A stretch of 64,000 nucleotides of DNA, taken from an uncultured Glaciecola sp. Lineage in GTDB: Bacteria; Pseudomonadota; Gammaproteobacteria; Enterobacterales; Alteromonadaceae. The notes beneath the pieces were generated by a model. That model saw only the letters and a list, made by a program, of their open reading frames with translations. It was not told the origin of the DNA and searched no databases. Of this stretch, positions 57,039 to 64,000 are shown piece after piece; position 1 is the stretch's first letter; the number at the start of each line of letters is the position of its first letter. The DNA lies in the NCBI GenBank assembly GCA_937125395.1, contig CAKZLI010000024.1, forward strand, positions 62,001 to 126,000, in the 5' to 3' direction. Made by a program: the position numbers and the translations under genes.

Positions 57039-58043
57039 TTATAACCTCACACTCGGCACTTGTGCTTGCACTGTAACAGGCAATCTACTGACTAATTGCT
57101 GTCTCAACGGCTGCCAATACGCTGACAGCAACAATAACGCTGCACCCATAAATACGCCGGTTATGGCGAAGCTGTTCCCTACTCCACCATAATTTTCAAT
57201 CACCGAAGAAATCGCATAGATCACGTATATCAAGGACGATACCATAAATGCACGGCGATCGATGATTAACGATATACCACTCATTATGATGTATAGGATC
57301 ATGGCTAATGTTAAGCTGAGCAAACTTTCTGAACCTTCTAGTATGCCTAAAGTTGAAAATACAGGATGGATAATTAAAGGGGCAGACAGTAGATGTAACC
57401 AAAATGCGACATCTGAATGATGTGATGTTCTCGTTGTGTTTACCGAATCCCAATACATTGCGAAGATAAATGCTGCTAAACCGCATATCAACGACACCAA
57501 CATTAACCACATACTGGTAAGCGGGACTACTGTCAGTAACAATGAGATAAGCAAACCAATCAATGCACTAGTAGCAACAGCAATCGTGATGGGTACTTTA
57601 AAGCGCCACCAATGCGCACCTGCAGCCAAGAACGATGAACCAGCTGCAATTGCTGTAATAATGACCTCTTTAGACACAAACAGCTCATGCACAAAACAAA
57701 AGAACCCACCAATAAACGATATCAACAATACAATAGCGGGTAATGCCATCTTACGTTGCTTAACAAATACCTCCGACAAGCCCCAAGCAAGTAAGGTAAA
57801 CACCAGAAAGCCAATACGGTTACTTTGGGTAATCAATTCAACAACCCACAGCGAAGAAAATAACAATAGTAGGCAAGCAATAACGACGAAGATATCGTTA
57901 AAACCACCTATCAATTTAAAATTCTCCTCGTCAACAGCCGGCGAATTTCGCTCTGCGGACATTAAACAGCGAAACTGTTCAACGGATGAATCAGTAAATA
58001 TGCCTTTGTTAACAGCTAAGTTGAGATCTTCATCAGTGTACAT
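57039..58043 (-). CDS. Polytopic membrane protein of unknown function
   Basis: A 334-residue protein with a cytosolic N-terminal segment of about 45 residues (MYTDEDLNLAVNKGIFTDSS), then about ten transmembrane helices, and a short tail LVSRLPVTVQAQVPSVRL. The N-terminal short helix-turn followed by many helices recalls DUF2157-like membrane proteins, but I cannot confirm the family. ATG at 58043 is chosen; an in-frame start at 58100 would add a hydrophobic stretch with no ribosome site. It lies 86 bases downstream of glcB on the same strand and may be co-transcribed. Confidence 0.7.
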   Translation of the reverse strand: MYTDEDLNLAVNKGIFTDSSVEQFRCLMSAERNSPAVDEENFKLIGGFNDIFVVIACLLLLFSSLWVVELITQSNRIGFLVFTLLAWGLSEVFVKQRKMALPAIVLLISFIGGFFCFVHELFVSKEVIITAIAAGSSFLAAGAHWWRFKVPITIAVATSALIGLLISLLLTVVPLTSMWLMLVSLICGLAAFIFAMYWDSVNTTRTSHHSDVAFWLHLLSAPLIIHPVFSTLGILEGSESLLSLTLAMILYIIMSGISLIIDRRAFMVSSLIYVIYAISSVIENYGGVGNSFAITGVFMGAALLLLSAYWQPLRQQLVSRLPVTVQAQVPSVRL

Positions 58044-58129
58044 AGATAACTTTATTAGATTAGTTAGCACATCAAGATAACAGATCTGAATTAGTTTCAC
58101 TAAAATTTAATGTCATCACTCAACAACTA

Positions 58130-60316
58130 TTAGCTGAGTGGATGTATTTGTGACGCATTAAACCGTTGTCTGTAAGCATGCAGTAAAGGTTCAGTGTAGC
58201 CATTTGGTTGAACTAATCCTTTTAACACTAAATCTAACGCCGCTTGAAATGCTAAATTATTGGAAAAATCAGGTGACATTGGGCGATACAGAGGATCATG
58301 TGCATTTTGCGCATCAACAACGACTGCCATTTTTTCAAAAGCATCAATAATTTGAGCCTCATTCAAAATACCATGCGCTAACCAATTACAAATATGCTGA
58401 CTTGAAATACGCAACGTCGCTCTGTCTTCCATTAAGCCAATATCATTGATATCAGGCACTTTTGACGCCCCCATACCTAAATCGATCCAGCGAACAACAT
58501 ATCCTAATAAACCTTGTACGTTATTGTTTAATTCATCAGCAATAACATTACTTTCTAACGCTTGTGGGCTTGTTAACAATGGCACGGTTAGTATGTCATT
58601 AATATTGGCACGGGCTCGATGCATCAATGTGTGCTGTACGTCCAACACATTTACTTGATGATAGTGCATCGCATGTAACGTCGCCCCCGTTGGCGATGGC
58701 ACCCAAGCGGTATTTGCGCCTGCTTGAGGATGCGCAATTTTATCTTTCATCATCGCAGCCATCTCATCAGGAACGGCCCACATACCTTTACCTATTTGGG
58801 CTTTTTCTGAGAAGCCACATGCTAAAGCAATATCGACATTCCAGTCTTCATACGCTTTGATCCACGGTTGTGCTTTCATCGTGCCTTTAGGGACAAATGG
58901 ACCTAATAACATGCTGGTATGTAATTCATCACCCGTGCGGTCCAAAAAGCCAGTATTCACAAACACCACACGCGAACTAACCTGTCGAATACACTCTTTT
59001 AAATTAACAGTCGTGCGTCGCTCTTCATCCATCACACCTATTTTGATGGTATCTCGAGCCAAGCCCAGTGCATCCTCAACCGCATCGAATAGTTCGTTAG
59101 CAAACGCGACTTCGTCTGGACCATGCATTTTGGGTTTAACAATGTAAATATTCCCGTTACGAGAATTACAGTGTAAGTTTTTTTTCTGTAAGTCATGCAT
59201 GGCAATCAGCGAACTGATCATCCCATCCATAATACCCTCCGGCACTTCATTACCCTGTTCGTCCAAGATAGCCGGATTTGTCATTAAATGACCAACATTC
59301 CGACAAAATAATAAACTGCGTCCGTGCACGGTTAAAAGTTGGCCTTGCAAATCAGTGTACTGTTTATCACCACGCAACACCCGTTGCGAAATGCGTCCAC
59401 CTTTGTCGATAGTTTCAGTTAAATCACCTTTCATCAACCCTAACCAATTGCGATACACATGTACTTTTTCATTAGCATCGACCGCAACGACTGAATCTTC
59501 AAAATCTTGTATGGTGGTTAAGGCGGCTTCCAACGTTAGGTCATTAATGTGTGCAGGGTCGGTTTTACCTGTTGGGGATGTTGCATCAATCTCAATTGCG
59601 ACACGCAACCCATTATGCGACAGTAAGATTGAAGTCGGCGTTGCTTGCTCACCTTGGTAACCTATGAGTTGTGATGAATCTCGTAAACGTACTATAGCGC
59701 CATCACTCAGTGCCACGACTAACTGTCCTTCAGCAATATGATAGTTAACAGAGTCGGCATGCAAGCCTGATGTTAAAGGAAAATGGGTATCCAAAAATTG
59801 GCGACCGTAGGCCACTACTTTTTGGGCTCGAACGGGGTTGTGGGCATCGCCTTTTTCGGCGCCCTCTGCTTCACTAATGACATCAGTTCCATACAATGCA
59901 TCATACAAACTGCCCCAGCGGGCATTCGCCGCATTAAGCGCAAAACGTGCATTGCTTGCAGGCACTACTAACTGCGGTCCTGCTTGTTGGCATATCTCAC
60001 TGTCTACATTACTAGTGGTGATTGTAAAATCTGGACCTTCCGGCACCAAATACCCAATCTGTGTCAAAAAAGCGTTGTATTGTGTTACATCAAATTTGCC
60101 TTGATGGGCAATGTTCCACTCATCTAGTTGTTTTTGTAAATCATCTCTGGTAGCCAACAAGGCTTTATTTTGCGGCGTAAACCGGTTGATTATCTTAGCA
60201 AATGACGACCAAAATTCTGATTCGGATAGCGCTATCCCAGGCAGCACTTCATCTTTAATAAATGTCGCTAATGCAGTATCAACTTGAAGCTGAGCTTTAT
60301 TTATATATGTTGTCAT
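58130..60316 (-). CDS. glcB: Malate synthase G
   Basis: GlcB condenses glyoxylate with acetyl-CoA to malate. The 728-residue length and the internal order mark the monomeric G type and not AceB: an N-terminal clasp, then a TIM barrel with HGRSLLFCRNVGHLM and NSRNGNIYIVKPKMHGPDEV, then RTTVNLKECIRQVSSRVVF with the catalytic Arg, and GKGMWAVPDEM. No isocitrate lyase gene is in the window. It is divergent from the malic enzyme gene, so both enzymes that touch malate share one 199-base control region. Confidence 0.96.
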   Translation of the reverse strand: MTTYINKAQLQVDTALATFIKDEVLPGIALSESEFWSSFAKIINRFTPQNKALLATRDDLQKQLDEWNIAHQGKFDVTQYNAFLTQIGYLVPEGPDFTITTSNVDSEICQQAGPQLVVPASNARFALNAANARWGSLYDALYGTDVISEAEGAEKGDAHNPVRAQKVVAYGRQFLDTHFPLTSGLHADSVNYHIAEGQLVVALSDGAIVRLRDSSQLIGYQGEQATPTSILLSHNGLRVAIEIDATSPTGKTDPAHINDLTLEAALTTIQDFEDSVVAVDANEKVHVYRNWLGLMKGDLTETIDKGGRISQRVLRGDKQYTDLQGQLLTVHGRSLLFCRNVGHLMTNPAILDEQGNEVPEGIMDGMISSLIAMHDLQKKNLHCNSRNGNIYIVKPKMHGPDEVAFANELFDAVEDALGLARDTIKIGVMDEERRTTVNLKECIRQVSSRVVFVNTGFLDRTGDELHTSMLLGPFVPKGTMKAQPWIKAYEDWNVDIALACGFSEKAQIGKGMWAVPDEMAAMMKDKIAHPQAGANTAWVPSPTGATLHAMHYHQVNVLDVQHTLMHRARANINDILTVPLLTSPQALESNVIADELNNNVQGLLGYVVRWIDLGMGASKVPDINDIGLMEDRATLRISSQHICNWLAHGILNEAQIIDAFEKMAVVVDAQNAHDPLYRPMSPDFSNNLAFQAALDLVLKGLVQPNGYTEPLLHAYRQRFNASQIHPLS

Positions 60317-60399
60317 TGCTATGTACTCTTTACGTGAAATAGACCTGATAATGTCAAATCAAATTAAACAAACATCTATGGACTGTCAATCAGGCTGAG

Positions 60400-60414
60400 T
60401 GATGGTTAACATCA
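60400..60414. promoter_or_regulatory. Palindrome in the glcB-malic enzyme intergenic region
   Basis: TGATGGTTAACATCA has five-base inverted arms TGATG/CATCA around GTTAA, and the neighbouring bases repeat ATCATCGTTAATGAT. It is 84 bases upstream of glcB and 102 bases upstream of the malic enzyme gene. The regulator is unknown. Confidence 0.3.
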
Positions 60415-60515
60415 TCGTTAATGATTATTGTTCTGCTAGGTCTATTTTATGTTGATAAATTATCTGTTATCGTCGATGTATTAAATGGTTCAACAAACAA
60501 GGCTGTCACATCATC

Positions 60516-61790
60516 ATGAGTAACACGTTAAAAGACCAAGCATTAACTTACCACGCCCATCCTCGCCCAGGTAAGATCAGTGTTGCTGCAACAACCCCTT
60601 TAGCCGATCAACACGACCTATCATTGGCCTATTCGCCTGGCGTGGCTGAACCTTGTATCGCCATTAACGAAAATCCATTGTCTGCAGCTAAATATACCGC
60701 CAGAAGTAATCTTGTTGGGGTCATTACTAACGGCACAGCTGTTCTCGGCCTTGGCAATATAGGTGCCCTTGCATCCAAGCCAGTAATGGAAGGTAAAGCT
60801 GTGTTATTTAAACATTTTGCAGGGGTTGATGCGTTTGATATAGAAATTGATGAATTGGATGTCACCAATTTTTGCGATACCGTTGCCCGTTTAGAGCCAA
60901 CATTTGGGGGGATTAATTTAGAGGATATTAAGGCACCAGAGTGTTTTTTAATTGAAACTGAACTGCGCAATCGCATGAAAATACCCGTATTTCATGATGA
61001 TCAACACGGTACAGCTATTGTTGCATGTGCAGCCGTATTGAATGCATTGCGTATCATAGACAAGGACATAAGTACGTTGAACGTGGTTGTTTCTGGTGCT
61101 GGTGCTGCCGCCATTGCCTGTACCAAATTATTACATTCGTTAGGAGTCAATCCACGCACAACAACGATGCTTGATAGTCGAGGGGTCATACACACTCAAC
61201 GTTCAGACCTGACCGAGCTCAAACAACAATTCGCTATAACTACCTCGGCGCGAACTTTAAATGACGCAATGCAGGACTGTGATTTATTTTTGGGCGTATC
61301 TCAGCCTGATTTGATTGACCAAGCAATGTTGCTGTCGATGGCGCCAAATCCTATCATTTTAGCGATGGCTAATCCTGTCCCTGAGATCAACCCAGCGCTT
61401 GTCGCTGAGCATCGTCCGGATGCTATCATCGCGACAGGCCGGTCTGATTATCCTAATCAGGTGAATAATGTGCTGTGTTTCCCGTTTTTATTTCGCGGTG
61501 CATTGGATGTCGGTGCAACAGCCATTACTGAAAATATGAAACATGCTTGTGTGAAAGCGTTAGCCGGGCTCGCAGAATTACCCTGTACCGAAACAGTCCA
61601 AGCCTCTTACCCCGGACAAACATTGATTTTTGGACGTGAATATATTTTACCAAAACCCTTCGATAATCGTTTAATAACGACAATTGCACCTGCTGTAGCT
61701 CAAGCCGCTATTGCGGACGGGGTTGCCACACTCCCCTTTCATGATATAGAAGTGTATCGAGCAAGCTTGCAAGAACAGTATTTATCATGA
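60516..61790 (+). CDS. NAD(P)-dependent malic enzyme, short form
   Basis: This enzyme decarboxylates malate to pyruvate with formation of NAD(P)H. The 424-residue protein has AYSPGVAEPC, the NGTAVLGLGNIGALA motif, KHFAGVDAFDIEIDE, FHDDQHGTAIV, the dinucleotide motif VVSGAGAAAIAC and MANPVPEI followed by ATGRSDYPNQVNNVLCFPF. It corresponds to the catalytic part of MaeB but stops before the phosphotransacetylase-like regulatory domain that makes MaeB about 760 residues long. The gene is divergent from glcB. Cofactor preference is not assigned. Confidence 0.92.
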   Translation: MSNTLKDQALTYHAHPRPGKISVAATTPLADQHDLSLAYSPGVAEPCIAINENPLSAAKYTARSNLVGVITNGTAVLGLGNIGALASKPVMEGKAVLFKHFAGVDAFDIEIDELDVTNFCDTVARLEPTFGGINLEDIKAPECFLIETELRNRMKIPVFHDDQHGTAIVACAAVLNALRIIDKDISTLNVVVSGAGAAAIACTKLLHSLGVNPRTTTMLDSRGVIHTQRSDLTELKQQFAITTSARTLNDAMQDCDLFLGVSQPDLIDQAMLLSMAPNPIILAMANPVPEINPALVAEHRPDAIIATGRSDYPNQVNNVLCFPFLFRGALDVGATAITENMKHACVKALAGLAELPCTETVQASYPGQTLIFGREYILPKPFDNRLITTIAPAVAQAAIADGVATLPFHDIEVYRASLQEQYLS

Positions 61791-61902
61791 GCAAACAGCT
61801 GACTGACTGAACGAGCCATAGGTCATGGCGCGTTTTATCTCACCGGTATTGAGAAAAATACAGTATAATTGCACCAACTATTTTTATTACAGGATAACGC
61901 CC

Positions 61903-62910
61903 GTGGCAGTTCATTGGTTTCCCGGTCACATGCACAAAACACTCAAAGAGGTCAAAGAAACCTTACCCAGTGTTGATGTGCTTATCGAAGTGCTTGATGC
62001 ACGTATCCCCTACTCTAGCGAAAATCCTGAGGTCGCCAAAATAAGAGGGGATAAACCGTGCATCAAAATACTCAACAAGGCAGATTTAGCTGATCCTGAA
62101 TTAACCGCACGCTGGCAAACCCAATTAGAATCCGAGCGTGGTATTAAGACCATTACGACTACAACGGATAATATCAATAAAAGCAAGCAGATCATGGATT
62201 TGATCCGCAAAACATGCCCAGAAAAAGACGCATCAGTCAAAAACATTACCGCCATGATCATCGGTATTCCTAATGTCGGCAAATCGACCTTGATCAATAT
62301 TCTCGCAGACAGAGTGATCGCCAAAACAGGTAATGAACCGGCTGTCACCAAAAACCTTCAGCGCATTAATCTTGGATCAGGCGTCGTCTTGTATGATACA
62401 CCTGGCGTATTATGGCCAAAATTAGAAAATCCCAATACTGGTTATCGTCTTGCAGCCTCTGGAGCAGTGAAAGAAACTGCCATGGAATACGATGATGTGG
62501 GTTTTTATGCCGCTGATTATCTCATCAAAGCCTATCCAGAATTACTCAAACAACGTTTTAAACTTGATACGATCCCAGACACTGAGATCGAGTTTTTGGA
62601 AATGGCCGCTAAAACACGTGGTGCGATTATGAGCGGTGGCCGCGTTAATTTACATAAAATATGTGAAGTACTGTTGACCGAACTAATGTCAGGCAAAATC
62701 GGTCGTATCACATTAGAAACACCCGAAATGCTCGTCGTTGAAAAACAAGAGATGCTCGAAGCCGCAGCCAAAAAATTAGCCGTAAAAGATAAACGCAAAC
62801 AAAAATTTAAAGATGGATCGTTAACGCCTGATAAACAAGATCGCAAAGAAAAACGCGAAATAAAACGTCAAGAACAAAGCGCAAGAATGAAAGGCGACAA
62901 GCGTAAATAA
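61903..62910 (+). CDS. YlqF/RbgA-type ribosome biogenesis GTPase
   Basis: A circularly permuted GTPase of the YlqF/YawG family, whose Bacillus member RbgA assembles the 50S subunit. From GTG at 61903 it has 335 residues starting MAVHWFPGHMHKTLKEV. The G motifs appear in permuted order: G4 NKAD (in KILNKADLADPE), G1 GIPNVGKSTLIN, then G3 DTPGVLWPK. A very basic lysine/arginine-rich tail follows (about 290-335), suited to RNA binding. AGGATAA precedes the GTG; a frame from 61825 would add 26 residues unlike the family. Confidence 0.92.
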   Translation: MAVHWFPGHMHKTLKEVKETLPSVDVLIEVLDARIPYSSENPEVAKIRGDKPCIKILNKADLADPELTARWQTQLESERGIKTITTTTDNINKSKQIMDLIRKTCPEKDASVKNITAMIIGIPNVGKSTLINILADRVIAKTGNEPAVTKNLQRINLGSGVVLYDTPGVLWPKLENPNTGYRLAASGAVKETAMEYDDVGFYAADYLIKAYPELLKQRFKLDTIPDTEIEFLEMAAKTRGAIMSGGRVNLHKICEVLLTELMSGKIGRITLETPEMLVVEKQEMLEAAAKKLAVKDKRKQKFKDGSLTPDKQDRKEKREIKRQEQSARMKGDKRK

Positions 62911-63123
62911 TTTCCTTGAAAGATGTTTTAATGGGTTTTTAGTATTTATTTTTTTTAGTGCTTTTAGAGTAGGAATAAGTCTGTTATTTACTGTTTAATA
63001 TGAGTTATATGGTTACATTATATACGCTTGGAATTTAAGTATGATAGGTTACCAATCAGCATATATTAAATGTATATACATATTAAATACTCAACAAAAA
63101 AATGCATCAAAAGGAAACTTGCA

Positions 63124-64000
63124 ATGAAAATAGAATCTCAAGTATTACATCATGGTTTTAAATCTGATGAGACCACTAAAGCCGCTGCCGTACCGATTTA
63201 TCAAACCACGTCATTTACGTTTGATGATACCCAGCATGGTGCCGATCTGTTTGATTTAAAAGTTCCCGGTAATATCTACACACGTATCATGAACCCGACC
63301 ACCAATGTACTCGAAGAACGTTTGGCCGCAATTGAAGGTGGTATCGCTGCGTTATGTGTTGCATCGGGAATGGCTGCAATTACCTATGCGATTCAAGCAT
63401 TGACCCAAGTCGGTGATAACATAATTTCTACGAGTCAATTATACGGTGGTACGTATAACTTATTCGCGCATTCACTCCCGCGTCAAGGGGTTGATGTTCG
63501 CATGACTTCGTTTGATGATTTAGCAAAGATCGAAGCATTGATTGATGACAACACAAAAGCGATTTTTTGTGAATCTATCGGTAATCCAGCAGGCAATGTT
63601 GTCGATATTCAAGCTTTATCTGAGATTGCTCATCGCCATGGTGTACCTGTTATTGTGGATAATACAGTAGCAACACCGGTATTGTGCCGCCCGTTTGAAC
63701 ACGGTGCAGATATTGTCATCCACTCGCTTACCAAATATATTGGCGGACATGGCACCACCATTGGTGGCGTTATTATCGATTCAGGTAAATTTGACTGGGT
63801 GGCTAATAAAGCTCGCTTCCCGGTGCTCAATGAACCGGATCCGTCTTATCACGGTGTCGTCTACACCGAAGCATTAGGTGCAGCAGCGTACATTGGTCGT
63901 TGTCGTGTTGTGCCACTGCGTAATACTGGTGCAGCATTAGCGCCCCAAAGCGCATTTTTGTTACTACAAGGTTTAGAAACATTACCATTACGTATGGAAC
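63124..64000 (+). CDS. metY: O-acetylhomoserine sulfhydrylase MetY, 5' part (cut by window end)
   Basis: A PLP-dependent Cys/Met metabolism enzyme, open at the right edge with 292 codons visible. It starts MKIESQVLHHGFKSDETTKA and shows VPIYQTTSFTFDD, YTRIMNPTTNVLEERLAA, the PLP-phosphate motif ASGMAAI, and the Schiff-base Lys204 in HSLTKYIGGHG. The long form with FEHGADIVIHS and the later PDPSYHG insertion fits O-acetylhomoserine sulfhydrylase, which makes homocysteine from O-acetylhomoserine and sulfide. AGGAA lies eight bases before the ATG. The upstream 213 bases hold an ATGTATATACAT palindrome (63070-63081). Confidence 0.93.
   Translation, partial: MKIESQVLHHGFKSDETTKAAAVPIYQTTSFTFDDTQHGADLFDLKVPGNIYTRIMNPTTNVLEERLAAIEGGIAALCVASGMAAITYAIQALTQVGDNIISTSQLYGGTYNLFAHSLPRQGVDVRMTSFDDLAKIEALIDDNTKAIFCESIGNPAGNVVDIQALSEIAHRHGVPVIVDNTVATPVLCRPFEHGADIVIHSLTKYIGGHGTTIGGVIIDSGKFDWVANKARFPVLNEPDPSYHGVVYTEALGAAAYIGRCRVVPLRNTGAALAPQSAFLLLQGLETLPLRME

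Noticed and set aside
62911..63123. MetJ boxes upstream of metY
   Set aside because: No AGACGTCT-like tandem units are present; only an AT-rich palindrome ATGTATATACAT was found.

Overview
This window is a stretch of core chromosome from a gammaproteobacterium, most likely a marine member of the Alteromonadales. The evidence is the gene set and order: ybeD-lipB-lipA, mnmA-hflD-purB-roxA, aat-ate-infA with clpA-clpS and cspD nearby, rnfH-ratA-smpB-ssrA, a HexR-type regulator with recognisable HexR operators, a YdiJ-type FAD/4Fe-4S enzyme and a YfbV protein. The tmRNA tag peptide is the same as in E. coli (ANDENYALAA). I see no insertion sequences, phage genes, CRISPR arrays, tRNAs, rRNAs or broken genes. 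The longest stretch without a gene is 282 bp (12391-12672).

Layout. 35-1924: lipoylation genes. 1992-10855: accessory genes, including a lipoprotein with four PKD-like repeats, an exported M24 peptidase divergent from L-asparaginase I, YeaC, a zinc-ribbon membrane protein, an AGCS amino-acid:Na+ symporter with a large extra loop, an M14 carboxypeptidase and a membrane-anchored thioredoxin-like protein. 10942-31162: a central-carbon block. It contains a long-form GAPDH, the malQ-glgB-glgX-msrB operon, gapA-yeaD, a LacI-family regulator, the full Entner-Doudoroff operon zwf-pgl-edd-glk-eda, the divergent hexR, and pyk. 31273-36048: a saccharopine-dehydrogenase-like oxidoreductase, YdjA nitroreductase, SppA, SprT and YfbV. 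36243-44749: trxB, the N-degron set (aat, ate, clpA, clpS), infA, cspD, rluE, mnmA and hflD. 44769-50830: purB, roxA, a small uncharacterised protein and ydiJ. 51056-57020: ppsA with divergent ppsR, rnfH, ratA, smpB, a small exported unknown and the tmRNA gene. 57039-64000: a polytopic membrane protein, malate synthase G divergent from a short malic enzyme, an RbgA/YlqF-type GTPase, and the start of an O-acetylhomoserine sulfhydrylase gene cut by the window end.

How the genes work together. Much of the middle is one metabolic programme. Glucan breakdown and remodelling (malQ, glgB, glgX) and glucokinase feed glucose 6-phosphate into the Entner-Doudoroff pathway. GapA, pyruvate kinase, PEP synthase with its regulator PpsR, malic enzyme and malate synthase set the direction of flux at pyruvate, PEP and malate. 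Four HexR operators can be read directly, upstream of gapA, between zwf and hexR, upstream of pyk, and between ppsA and ppsR. At gapA and ppsA the operator lies upstream of a plausible -35 box, which fits activation. At pyk it covers the likely -35, which fits repression. A second theme is protein quality control: both N-degron transferases, ClpS, ClpA, SmpB and tmRNA are all present.

Nothing here is clearly a new biological system. The most useful leads are the HexR operator geometry, the composite repeat between ppsA and ppsR, the placement of msrB in the glucan operon, the AGCS insertion, the exact 95-residue repeats of the lipoprotein, and a few uncharacterised genes with conserved-looking neighbours.
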